A DNA stretch of 11,148 bases from Roseburia_D yibonii (GTDB lineage: Bacteria > Bacillota > Clostridia > Lachnospirales > Lachnospiraceae). The position numbers were made by a program, and so were the translations under genes. Positions within the stretch are counted from its first letter, which is position 1. Every line of letters begins with the position of its first letter. The stretch is taken from assembly GCF_014297335.1 (NCBI RefSeq), contig NZ_JACOQH010000015.1:1-11148 (forward strand), in the 5' to 3' direction. The notes under the pieces were generated by a model. The model did no database searches, was not told the origin of the DNA, and saw only the letters and a list, made by a program, of their open reading frames with translations. Positions 1-5,390 of this stretch are shown here, one piece after another.

Positions 1-116
1 CTGTTCAGGATTCAGAGGCGAATACTTTACGCTCTTTTGCGCCTGTTCCGCTTCTGGCATGACTGGAACAGATGTAAGAGCTGGAAGTTGCAGATATCTG
101 CTTAATCAGCAGACAC
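1..116 (+). mobile_element. Terminal part of an insertion sequence (right end)
   Basis: The last 12 bases of this stretch (105-116) are the reverse complement of the 12 bases at 10979-10990, where a transposase-bearing IS begins. Extending inward, 17 of 19 positions agree (GTGTCTGCTGATTAAGCAG here on the minus strand against GTGTCTGCTGATCAAGCCG there). This is the pattern expected for the two terminal inverted repeats of one IS type. The frame starting at base 3 stays open to a TGA at 60-62 and ends in ...NTLRSFAPVPLLA, which could be the transposase C-terminus, but the piece is too short to identify. A 12-bp palindrome GCAGATATCTGC lies at 90-101. IS ends are seen; that both belong to the same IS is inferred. 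Confidence 0.55.
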
Positions 117-185
117 TAAGTAAAGAAATCAAGGAACCATTTATAAGAGATGAACAGAATAGATGAGCCAAGGGGAGAGTGCTTT

Positions 186-704
186 ATGTCATTAGGATTA
201 AAAAGAGGAACAGTGCAACTTGAACCGCATGATAAACAGTGGGACGAGACTGCCATTCAAACAATTAAAACACTTAAATCTATATTAGGTGATGATGCTG
301 TTGATATACAGCATATTGGAAGTACAGCAATATCAGTGATCAAAGCTAAACCGATTATTGATATTGTCGTAGGAGTAACTGATTTTGAGAGAATAAAGTT
401 ACATAATGAGCAGTTAGAGAATGAAGGAATTTTTTATCGTGGTTCAGATGTCGAACATCAGGTTCTTTATGTAATGGGTGATATGGAAAAGGATATCAGG
501 ACACACCATATTCACGTTGTGAAATGGAATGGAACTGAGTGGAAAAATTATATTCATTTTAGAGATTATCTAAATGCTAATGAGAATATGGCTTTGCAGT
601 ATCAGAAGTTAAAGGAAGAACTGGAAAGTAAGTATGCAGATGATAGGATAGCATACACTAATGGAAAGCAAGATATGATAGACATTATTCTTGATAACCA
701 ATAA
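186..704 (+). CDS. GrpB family protein (UPF0157), nucleotidyltransferase-like fold
   Basis: The 172-residue product starts MSLGLKRGTVQLEPHDKQW and carries DIQHIGSTAI and KPIIDIVVGV, the hallmarks of the GrpB/UPF0157 family, which is placed in the nucleotidyltransferase superfamily. The HIGST...KPIIDI stretch corresponds to the GS and D-x-D type motifs of that fold, and a second conserved stretch reads HHIHVVKWNGTEWKNYIHFRDYL. The cellular substrate of this family is not established. I chose ATG 186 because AGGGGAG at 171-177 sits 8 bases upstream and the protein then begins exactly as family members do; the in-frame ATG at 150 would add 12 unlikely residues. It follows an IS end by 70 bases and has no obvious promoter of its own. 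It is probably resident or passenger DNA, not part of the mobilization machinery. Confidence 0.9.
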   Translation: MSLGLKRGTVQLEPHDKQWDETAIQTIKTLKSILGDDAVDIQHIGSTAISVIKAKPIIDIVVGVTDFERIKLHNEQLENEGIFYRGSDVEHQVLYVMGDMEKDIRTHHIHVVKWNGTEWKNYIHFRDYLNANENMALQYQKLKEELESKYADDRIAYTNGKQDMIDIILDNQ

Positions 705-712
705 TTTTTTCC

Positions 713-747
713 TTGCAGAAGCATTAGTTCTTATGTTAGGATACTAT
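713..747 (+). promoter_or_regulatory. Possible promoter of the holin-like toxin mRNA
   Basis: TTGCAG at 713-718 is followed after 18 bases by TAGGAT at 737-742, overlapping TACTAT at 742-747. The match to sigma-A consensus is only moderate. The toxin reading frame 90 bases downstream has no other candidate promoter, and a long structured leader is normal for type I toxins. Confidence 0.35.
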
Positions 748-776
748 CTAAGGAAAGTACCCATGACAGGGTGGTA

Positions 777-827
777 GCCTCCCGAGTTTTATGATACCGG
801 TCTATCGGAATACATAGGAAGGGAGGT
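777..827 (+). promoter_or_regulatory. Leader helix that can hide the toxin ribosome binding site
   Basis: CCTCCC at 778-783 is perfectly complementary to GGGAGG at 821-826, the very strong Shine-Dalgarno sequence of the toxin gene, with one more G-T pair outside. The helix would enclose about 37 bases containing a smaller CCG...CGG hairpin. A second hairpin, ACCC/GGGT, lies just upstream at 759-772. Masking of the Shine-Dalgarno by the 5' leader is a known control in type I toxin mRNAs; here it is predicted from pairing only. Confidence 0.45.
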
Positions 828-834
828 GGCGCCG

Positions 835-951
835 ATGACGGCTTATGAAATCATTTCGATTTTCATTGGGATATTAGCATTGTTGATGTCCTTTGGTAGC
901 TTGATTGTAGCGTTGCTTGCCTTTCTCGATAAGAGAAACAAGCGAAAATAA
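835..951 (+). CDS. Holin-like small membrane toxin of a type I toxin-antitoxin module (TxpA/Hol-Tox type)
   Basis: This 38-codon gene encodes MTAYEIISIFIGILALLMSF followed by GSLIVALLAFLDKRNKRK. A single hydrophobic helix (about residues 6-30) ends in a strongly basic tail, the layout of the holin-like toxin family (Hol_Tox, related to Bacillus TxpA), whose members insert in the cell membrane. AAGGGAGGTGG at 819-829 gives an exceptionally strong ribosome binding site 5-8 bases before the ATG. The setting fits a type I module: a structured leader, a terminator hairpin at 1020-1042, and an opposing promoter and terminator that would give an antisense RNA overlapping the end of this gene and its 3' region. 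Family assignment rests on length, hydrophobic pattern and tail, so toxicity is inferred. Confidence 0.8.
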   Translation: MTAYEIISIFIGILALLMSFGSLIVALLAFLDKRNKRK

Positions 952-955
952 AAAT

Positions 956-983
956 GCCTATCCTGTCTGCCAACAGGATAGGC
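956..983 (-). terminator. Terminator of the antisense RNA
   Basis: GCCTATCCTGT (956-966) and ACAGGATAGGC (973-983) form an 11-bp stem with a 6-base loop. Only on the minus strand is the stem followed by a T-rich run (ATTTTTATTTT, bases 955-945), so it works as a terminator in that direction. Confidence 0.75.
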
Positions 984-1019
984 GGTGTCCTTAAGGACAT
1001 TCATTAACCTAAACTCGGA

Positions 1020-1051
1020 GCATCCACCTTTGGAGTGGGTGCTTTCTGTTT
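1020..1051 (+). terminator. Terminator of the toxin mRNA
   Basis: GCATCCAC (1020-1027) pairs with GTGGGTGC (1035-1042), 8 bp including one G-T pair, with a 7-base loop, followed by TTTCTGTTT. It lies inside the region covered by the predicted antisense RNA. Confidence 0.6.
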
Positions 1052-1057
1052 AATTAG

Positions 1058-1086
1058 ATATTATCATCTTATGTCTGATAATTCAA
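1058..1086 (-). promoter_or_regulatory. Promoter of the antisense RNA
   Basis: Read on the minus strand, TTGAAT (1086-1081) and TAATAT (1063-1058) are separated by exactly 17 bases, a near-consensus sigma-A promoter. The -35 box begins 10 bases after the stop codon of the upstream minus-strand repressor gene. Confidence 0.65.
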
Positions 1087-1095
1087 GAGGTTTTG

Positions 1096-1635
1096 CTAAT
1101 TTGGAAAAATTTTTACAGTAAGCCTGTCAGTCCCTTTCGACACAACCATGTTGTCATCAAGCAGATGCTGCTTGATTTCTTCGATGTTCTCATTAATACG
1201 CTGTAAACTGGCGTTATATTCTTCTTCGGAATAATCATCTTTTGCATTTATCATATTTTCACGAATTTCCAGAGCTTTCATATAGGTAGAAAGTTTCTTG
1301 TTGATGAGATTGTTCTTAAATGAGAGCTTAACAGTTGATGGCTTGAAATTGCCCTCATCATCTTTATCTGCTTCAAATTTCATATCAATCTGATCGTCTA
1401 ATTTAAACAGCAATGATAATACATCAGAAACTGTTTCTATATCAAAATCCATGAAAATGTTAATACTGATGCCTAATGCATTGGCGATCTTTAAAAGCTG
1501 GTCAGGTTTTGGATTTCGGATTCCATATTCATATTTCTTTATGGTTGCGGAGTTTATGCCGGATAGCTGACCAAGTGTTTCTTGCGATATTCCACGCATA
1601 TTCCGAAAATATTTAATCTTTTCTCCAGTAGTCAT
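1096..1635 (-). CDS. XRE/cI-type transcriptional repressor of the element
   Basis: The 179-residue protein has an N-terminal helix-turn-helix of the HTH_3/XRE type at about residues 4-58 (KIKYFRNMRGISQETLGQLS, then INSATIKKYEYGIRNPKPDQL). The acidic C-terminal half, rich in predicted helix, is not a family I recognise and lacks a LexA-like protease signature. AAAGGAGCT is placed 5-6 bases before the ATG. The gene diverges from the excisionase-integrase operon across a 165-bp region holding three palindromic operator-like sites, the classic layout for a repressor that controls both promoters and itself. In related elements such a repressor keeps excision genes silent in the integrated state. 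There is no terminator before the antisense-RNA promoter, so its transcript may run into the antitoxin RNA. Confidence 0.85.
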   Translation of the reverse strand: MTTGEKIKYFRNMRGISQETLGQLSGINSATIKKYEYGIRNPKPDQLLKIANALGISINIFMDFDIETVSDVLSLLFKLDDQIDMKFEADKDDEGNFKPSTVKLSFKNNLINKKLSTYMKALEIRENMINAKDDYSEEEYNASLQRINENIEEIKQHLLDDNMVVSKGTDRLTVKIFPN

Positions 1636-1680
1636 AAAACAGCTCCTTTATGATTTGTTAGCTCTATTCTATCACAATAG

Positions 1681-1773
1681 GACACATTTGTGTATAAAAA
1701 GTTTGATGAATTACTTGACAGACACAAATGTGTACCGTATAATACGAATAAATAAGGTCACAAAAGTGTACCG
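1681..1773. promoter_or_regulatory. Repressor operator region with three related sites
   Basis: Three related sites occur: ACACATTTGTGT at 1682-1693, ACACAAATGTGT at 1722-1733 and TCACAAAAGTGT at 1758-1769. The last two are both continued by ACCG. The first two have perfect inverted arms ACACA/TGTGT. Site 2 lies entirely inside the spacer of the excisionase promoter, site 3 just after its start point, and site 1 toward the repressor gene, where TATACA on the minus strand could be its own -10 box. Binding by the adjacent XRE repressor is inferred. Confidence 0.7.
1715..1743 (+). promoter_or_regulatory. Consensus promoter of the excisionase-integrase operon
   Basis: TTGACA (1715-1720) and TATAAT (1738-1743) are both perfect, with an ideal 17-base spacer that is filled by operator site 2. 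A promoter this strong in an integrated element implies tight repression. Confidence 0.85.
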
Positions 1774-1800
1774 AAATAAAAACAGAAAGGAGAACACAAT

Positions 1801-1992
1801 ATGGAGAATACGATGAAGATGTATGTAACAGCAGATGAAGCAGCACAGATTCTTGGAGTATCAAGAGGATATGCTTACAAAATCATTCGTGGTCTTAATA
1901 ATGAATTGAAAGAAAAAGGCTATCGGGTGATTTCAGGCAAGGTGCCTACAAAGTATTTTGAAGAAAAGTTTTATGGCATGGCAGTTGGTTAA
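1801..1992 (+). CDS. Small helix-turn-helix protein, probable excisionase / recombination directionality factor
   Basis: The 63-residue product contains YVTADEAAQILGVSRGYAYK, a winged-helix/MerR-like helix-turn-helix of the kind found in small excisionases, followed by IIRGLNNELKEKGYRVISGK and a basic/aromatic C-terminus ending in PTKYFEEKF. AAAGGAG at 1786-1792 is 8 bases before the ATG, so I kept this start over the in-frame ATG at 1813. It is the first gene after the consensus promoter and lies 18 bases before the integrase, the typical xis-int order. The expected role is to bend att-site DNA and bias the integrase toward excision. Some members of this group act as activators instead, so excisionase is a context-supported call. 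Confidence 0.75.
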   Translation: MENTMKMYVTADEAAQILGVSRGYAYKIIRGLNNELKEKGYRVISGKVPTKYFEEKFYGMAVG

Positions 1993-2010
1993 AGGAGAGG
2001 AGATGATAAT

Positions 2011-3072
2011 ATGCCGGCTACAAGAGATGGTAAGGCTTGGCGCAGCCAGTTCTATTATGAGGACTGGCAAGGCATACGCCATAAAAAGAACAAAAGAGGT
2101 TTTAAGACAAAAGCAGAAGCAGAGGAATGGGAGCGTAACTTCCGGCAACAGCAGAGAAAGGATCTGGATATTAACTTTGAGAATTTCGTTGAAATCTATT
2201 TTGCTGATATGGAGAACAGACTTAGAGAAAGCACAATTAAGAATAAACGATATGTGTTTGATCTAAAGGTTACGCCGTATTTTAAGAGGAAAAAGATGTG
2301 CGAGATTAAGACAGCGGATATTCGGGCATGGCAGAATGAACTGATTAAGCAGGGGTATGCACCAACTTATCTAAAAAGTATCAATAACCAGTTGGCAGCA
2401 CTTTTCAATTATGCAGTCAGATATTATGACCTGAAAGATAATCCTTGCAGAAAAGCAGGAAGTATCGGGAAAAGCAAAGCTGACGATATGGAGTTTTGGA
2501 CAAAGCAGGAATTTAAGCAGTTTCTTCCGTCTATGGAGAAGAAACCGGAGGCGAAGATGGCATTTATGCTTCTTTACTGGACAGGAATGCGCATAGGTGA
2601 ATTACTGGCACTTACCTATGAAGATATTGATTTGGAAAAGCGTATTATAAGCATTTCCAAATCATATCAGAGATTAGATGGAAAGGATGTGATTACACCG
2701 CCTAAAACACCAAAGAGCAATCGTAAGATCACAATTCCACCATTTCTGGCAGAGGAATTAAAGGAATATTGCAGTCATTTATATGGGATTATGCCAAATG
2801 AAAGAATGTTCCGGTTTACAAAGTCTTATATGGAACATGAGATTGTACGAGGTATAAAGGAAACAGGCGTAAAGAGAATCCGTCTGCATGATCTGCGGCA
2901 CAGCCACGCATCGCTTCTGGTGGAGCTTGGATTTCAGCCATTGGCAATAGCAGAGCGGCTGGGACATGAAAAGATAGAAACAACATTAAATACTTATTCA
3001 CATTTATACCCAAATAAGCAGGCAGAACTGGCAGACAGGCTAGAGCTGGAAAACGAGGAGGACAATCTATGA
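2011..3072 (+). CDS. int: Tyrosine site-specific recombinase (integrase)
   Basis: The 353-residue protein has the complete layout of an element integrase. It has an N-terminal arm-binding segment (residues 1-48, GKAWRSQFYYEDWQGIRHKK), a core-binding SAM-like domain (about 55-145), and a catalytic domain (about 160-340). The catalytic residues visible are R194 in TGMRIGELLAL, a lysine in PKTPKSNRK (232-239), H293 and R296 in LHDLRHSH, H319 in LGHEKIETT and the nucleophile Y329 in NTYSHLYP. All are intact, so it should be active. GGAGAGGAG at 1995-2003 serves as ribosome binding site for ATG 2011. Its stop overlaps the start of the MobC-like gene (ATGA), so integration and mobilization genes share a transcript. 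It would catalyse integration and excision; the target site is not evident, though repeats at 9827-10037 may bind its N-terminal domain. Confidence 0.95.
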   Translation: MPATRDGKAWRSQFYYEDWQGIRHKKNKRGFKTKAEAEEWERNFRQQQRKDLDINFENFVEIYFADMENRLRESTIKNKRYVFDLKVTPYFKRKKMCEIKTADIRAWQNELIKQGYAPTYLKSINNQLAALFNYAVRYYDLKDNPCRKAGSIGKSKADDMEFWTKQEFKQFLPSMEKKPEAKMAFMLLYWTGMRIGELLALTYEDIDLEKRIISISKSYQRLDGKDVITPPKTPKSNRKITIPPFLAEELKEYCSHLYGIMPNERMFRFTKSYMEHEIVRGIKETGVKRIRLHDLRHSHASLLVELGFQPLAIAERLGHEKIETTLNTYSHLYPNKQAELADRLELENEEDNL

Positions 3073-3467
3073 GCGGAGTACACAAGCATCCAACAATCAG
3101 CTTTCGTGTATCGGACAGAGAGCGGGAGATAATTGAAGCCAAGATACTTGCAAGCGGCATGCAGAAGAAAGACTATTTTGTTCGTTCCTGCATTTATAAC
3201 AAAATATGCGTTGTAGGTAAGAAAGAGGTCATATATCAGCTTGTAGAAGAATTGCAGAATATGCAGACTAATATATCCGAACTGGTAAGACAGCTGAAGC
3301 AGCAGGATGTAACGCTTACAGACGAAGGATTGGAAGATATGCGGAATGACTGTATGGATATGTTACAGGCGATTATTTCAATGCTTGATGGTGCAAAGTA
3401 TCTCTGGCAGGGAGCAAAGGAAGAAAAAGAAAAAAGTCCAAACAGCGGCAACTGTCAGGACTTGTGA
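3069..3467 (+). CDS. MobC-like relaxosome accessory protein
   Basis: The 132-residue protein begins HPTISFRVSDREREIIEAKI followed by LASGMQKKDYFVRSCIYNKI, the ribbon-helix-helix pattern of MobC/relaxosome proteins: a short beta strand for DNA contact and two helices. A helical region at about 55-110 (ELQNMQTNISELVRQLKQQD) may mediate dimer or relaxase contact. MobC proteins bind oriT and help open the nic region for the relaxase. The start overlaps the integrase stop by 4 bases, indicating translational coupling. The relaxase it would serve is encoded 1.7 kb downstream. The C-terminus is hydrophilic and variable. Confidence is good for the RHH/MobC class, lower for direct relaxase partnership. 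Confidence 0.75.
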   Translation: MSGVHKHPTISFRVSDREREIIEAKILASGMQKKDYFVRSCIYNKICVVGKKEVIYQLVEELQNMQTNISELVRQLKQQDVTLTDEGLEDMRNDCMDMLQAIISMLDGAKYLWQGAKEEKEKSPNSGNCQDL

Positions 3468-3477
3468 TAACGGGAAC

Positions 3478-3520
3478 ACCTCTGTTATCAATGTAAATAC
3501 AACTAAAGTATAACAGAGGT
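3478..3520. repeat. Inverted repeat in the gap between the MobC-like and RepA-like genes
   Basis: ACCTCTGTTAT (3478-3488) and ATAACAGAGGT (3510-3520) are perfect 11-base inverted arms around a 21-base AT-rich loop. TTCTTCC, not a T run, follows, so terminator activity would be weak. It could be an attenuator, a protein-binding site, or a fragment of an origin or transfer site. It lies 46 bases before the start of the next gene. Confidence 0.6.
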
Positions 3521-3565
3521 TCTTCCAAGGAGCAAACAAAACATTTTAGAATTTGGAGGACATTT

Positions 3566-4546
3566 ATGGAAGAACAGAAGACAGAATTAAAGATGATACG
3601 GATGTCAGAGGTACAATCGCAGGAAGTGAAGTGGCTGTGGTATCCATTTATACCATATGGAAAGCTGACAATCATTCAGGGTGATCCGGGAGATGGGAAA
3701 ACTACATTAGTTTTAAACATAGCAGCCAAGTTATCTAAGGGAGAGCATCTTGACAACGATATGAATGTACAGGAGCCTGTAAATGTGATTTATCAGACGG
3801 CAGAAGATGGACTGGCAGATACAGTAAAGCCAAGACTTGAGCTTGCCGGAGCGGATTGTGAAAAGATACTTGTTATTGATGAAAGCAATAAATCCCTGTC
3901 TATGGCAGATGAAAGGCTTGAAGAGGCACTTGCTAGGACTGGTGCAAAGGTATTGATATTAGATCCGATACAGGCTTATCTCGGTGGTGGAATGGATATG
4001 AACCGGGCAAATGAAGCAAGAGATATGACAAAGAAGCTGGGAGCATTAGCAGAGAAATATCAGTGTGCAATTCTTCTTATCGGTCATATGAATAAGGCAT
4101 CAGGAAATAAAGCTGCATATAGAGGTATGGGGTCTATTGATTTCTTCGCAGTAGCCAGGAGCGTGCTTCTGGTCGGTAGAATAGAAGGAGAACCTGATAC
4201 GAGAGCTGTTGTTCAGATAAAGAATAATCTCGCTGCATTTGGACATCCGAAAGCATTTATGCTATCGGAGTCAGGATTTCACTGGTTAGGAGATTATGAA
4301 ATTACAGCAGATGAAGTGCTTGGCGGAATTGCACCAAAGGCAAATAAGCTGGAGCAGGCAAAGCAAATGCTTCTTGGACTGGCGGAAACAACCAATATGA
4401 TGCAGAGTAAAGAGATTTTTGAACTGGCTGAGGAACAGGGAATTTCTAAGAGAACATTGGAAAATGCAAAGAAAGAGTTGGAGATTCGGGCAAAGAAAAT
4501 CAATAATTCATGGTATTGGGACTTAGATGTGATTAAACAAAGATAA
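3566..4546 (+). CDS. RepA-like RecA-fold ATPase (AAA_25 family, plasmid replicative helicase type)
   Basis: The 326-residue protein has a Walker A motif GDPGDGKTT (residues 39-47), a Walker B strand VLILDPIQAYL with D133, and a later LIGHMNKASG motif (172-180), the arrangement of hexameric RepA/AAA_25 helicases such as the RSF1010 RepA group. A C-terminal winged-helix-like segment (about 250-315, SKEIFELAEEQGISKRTLEN) likely binds DNA. GGAGG lies 8 bases before the ATG at 3566. In mobilizable elements such ATPases are thought to support limited replication of the excised circle, but no primase or Rep initiator is visible here, so autonomous replication is unproven. The gene sits between the MobC-like gene and the transfer region in the same orientation. 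Confidence 0.8.
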   Translation: MEEQKTELKMIRMSEVQSQEVKWLWYPFIPYGKLTIIQGDPGDGKTTLVLNIAAKLSKGEHLDNDMNVQEPVNVIYQTAEDGLADTVKPRLELAGADCEKILVIDESNKSLSMADERLEEALARTGAKVLILDPIQAYLGGGMDMNRANEARDMTKKLGALAEKYQCAILLIGHMNKASGNKAAYRGMGSIDFFAVARSVLLVGRIEGEPDTRAVVQIKNNLAAFGHPKAFMLSESGFHWLGDYEITADEVLGGIAPKANKLEQAKQMLLGLAETTNMMQSKEIFELAEEQGISKRTLENAKKELEIRAKKINNSWYWDLDVIKQR

Positions 4547-4649
4547 AGTAAGAACGCAACATTGCAGACTATGTAAGAATTGCGGAGATAAGTTATGCAA
4601 GGTTGCAAAGCATATAGGTATTGCAGTGTTGCGGCCTTGGTTGAATTAG
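4533..4649 (+). other. Possible small zinc-ribbon reading frame without a standard start codon
   Basis: This frame, open from 4533 to a TAG at 4647-4649, reads HCRLCKNCGDKLCKVAKHIG and then IAVLRPWLN. Four cysteines in C-x2-C-x2-CG-x3-C-like spacing look like a small metal-binding knuckle, and the sequence looks like protein more than chance. However, no ATG, GTG or TTG precedes the cysteines in frame; the frame overlaps the last codons of the upstream ATPase gene in the +1 phase. It may be a remnant, a start by an unusual codon, or coincidence. The underlying DNA also forms an imperfect repeat of 24 bases (4562-4585 and 4603-4626). Confidence 0.3.
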
Positions 4650-4669
4650 AAAAGGCTTGGTGGATTGAT

Positions 4670-4903
4670 ATGAAAAATGTACAGATTTCAGAGGAACTTT
4701 TTGTAGCGATAATGAGATATTTTATGTTGGAGCAGGAGGAAATGTTACCGCAGATAAAGCAGGGCTTAGAAAAGAAACTGGATGCAATGGTGATGAGAGA
4801 ATTATATACAAAATATAAGACCGCACCAACAGAAGAAGAAAAGAAAAGGGCTCGAAAGGAATATTTGGATAGACGAGGTGTGCCGGAGAGTTTTCGGTGG
4901 TAG
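4670..4903 (+). CDS. Small conserved protein of clostridial mobile elements (often labelled complexin-2 in annotations)
   Basis: The 77-residue product begins MKNVQISEELFVAIMRYFML and ends with EEEKKRARKEYLDRRGVPES followed by FRW. This ending recurs in small proteins encoded next to relaxase regions of clostridial elements; the database label complexin-2 is a misnomer and tells nothing about function. It is charged and predicted all-helical with no membrane segment. I chose ATG 4670, with GGTGG at 4659-4663 as a modest ribosome binding site, over the upstream in-frame ATG 4595, because the extra 25 residues overlap another possible frame and have no good ribosome binding site. It immediately precedes the hairpin-rich transfer region, so a role in the relaxosome or its regulation is possible but not shown. 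It stops at TAG, showing TAG is a real stop codon here. Confidence 0.7.
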   Translation: MKNVQISEELFVAIMRYFMLEQEEMLPQIKQGLEKKLDAMVMRELYTKYKTAPTEEEKKRARKEYLDRRGVPESFRW

Positions 4904-5092
4904 TTTTTTTTAAACATATATAACGGCTGCGTGTCACGCTTCCGTTAGAATCGATAAGGAAAATGTGGTGTGTTTGACATAGTGGAGGCTTGTGTACACT
5001 GACTGCCGCAGGCAGAAAAGCTCCCGGCAGGGCGCAAAACCTGACTTGTCAGGTTGCATTTTTGATGGCGTAGCTGTCAAAAGTGCTTTTGC

Positions 5093-5113
5093 GTTACTTT
5101 CGACGAAAGTAAC
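5093..5113. repeat. Near-perfect palindrome in the oriT region
   Basis: GTTACTTTCG and CGAAAGTAAC are 10-base arms around a single A. As single-stranded DNA this would be a very stable hairpin and is a plausible relaxase or accessory-protein recognition site. Confidence 0.75.
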
Positions 5114-5119
5114 AAAGCC

Positions 5120-5140
5120 AGAGCGAGGAAACCTCGCTCT
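5120..5140. repeat. Inverted repeat closing the oriT region
   Basis: AGAGCGAGG and CCTCGCTCT form a 9-bp stem with an AAA loop, 53 bases before the relaxase start. No T run follows, so it is not a terminator. Confidence 0.7.
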
Positions 5141-5192
5141 ATGCCGATATCCGGTGCTAATATGACAGATAAAAGAAAGGGGAAGATTGCCT

Positions 5193-5375
5193 ATGGAGAG
5201 AACAATAAGTGCAATGATCGGAAAAGGTTCTGTGAACCATAATACCAGAGCATTTACAGCTAAGAATGTAGATAAAAACAGAAGTGTTGATAATGTGGAA
5301 TTTTGTCAGGAAGATATTAAACAAGTTTATCATAAGCTGTTTGATGAGGCATTGGAACGATATAATGCAAAATAG
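5193..5375 (+). pseudogene. N-terminal fragment of a MobV (Mob/Pre) relaxase, ended by a premature TAG
   Basis: This 60-codon piece (MERTISAMIGKGSVNHNTRA...) is the start of the Mob/Pre relaxase completed by the next feature in the same frame. It carries the HNxR motif (H16, N17, R19); in pMV158 MobM the histidine of this motif is the DNA-linking nucleophile. GAAAGGGG ends 10 bases before ATG 5193; a TTG at 5187 is a less likely start. The frame is broken by TAG at 5373-5375, after which the protein continues without any shift (KRKDRV...). The simplest reading is a CAG-to-TAG change, since glutamine fits the basic stretch. Unless the stop is read through, this peptide alone cannot fold as a relaxase. 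Confidence 0.8.
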
Positions 5376-5390
5376 AAACGGAAAGATCGT

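Larger units (their letters stand above)
945..1051 (-). ncRNA. Predicted antisense RNA antitoxin (RatA-like position)
   Basis: A promoter at 1058-1086 on the minus strand should start transcription near 1051. A perfect 11-bp hairpin at 956-983 followed (minus-strand sense) by ATTTTTATTTT should end it near 945. The roughly 105-base RNA is fully complementary to the last bases and 3' untranslated region of the toxin mRNA. That convergent, 3'-overlapping arrangement is the one known for TxpA/RatA. No open reading frame of note lies on it. It is a prediction from promoter, terminator and position; no RNA homology was tested. Confidence 0.6.
4921..5140. other. Hairpin-rich non-coding region, probable origin of transfer (oriT)
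   Basis: The 289 bases between the small conserved gene and the relaxase hold no credible reading frame but a chain of inverted repeats. These are TAACGG...CCGTTA with an inner GCGTG/CACGC (4921-4947), CTGCC/GGCAG (5003-5015), AACCTGAC/GTCAGGTT (5038-5055), GCATTTTTGA/TCAAAAGTGC (5056-5086), GTTACTTTCG/CGAAAGTAAC (5093-5113) and AGAGCGAGG/CCTCGCTCT (5120-5140). In addition CGCAAAA (5033-5039) and TTTTGCG (5087-5093) can enclose the third and fourth hairpins as a three-way structure. MobV relaxases act on oriT sequences directly upstream of their genes that contain such hairpins. The nic site cannot be fixed by eye. Confidence 0.6.

Noticed and set aside
1..166. Plus-strand frame 2 open from base 2 to about 166
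   Set aside because: It runs across the IS end into the GrpB leader, which a real gene would not do.
706..718. TTTTTTCCTTGCAG resembling TTTTTTGCCTTGCGG at 10007-10021 as attL/attR
   Set aside because: Similarity is only a T run plus CCTTGC with differing flanks, too short and gapped to claim direct repeats at the element ends.
2816..3160. Minus-strand open frame of 114 codons opposite the integrase end
   Set aside because: It overlaps the catalytic HxxRH and Tyr region of the integrase and has no start signal.
4861..4915. CCGGAGAGTTTTCGG plus T run after the 77-residue gene as terminator
   Set aside because: The stem is only three base pairs and the T run starts well after it, inside the stop codon region.
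4294..4917. Long minus-strand open frame opposite the RepA-like and 77-residue genes
   Set aside because: It is antisense to two well-supported genes, has no ribosome binding site and a composition typical of a reverse-strand shadow (serine- and leucine-rich).
5187..5192. TTG 5187 as relaxase start
   Set aside because: The ribosome binding site would be only about 4 bases away, and ATG 5193 gives the normal family N-terminus.
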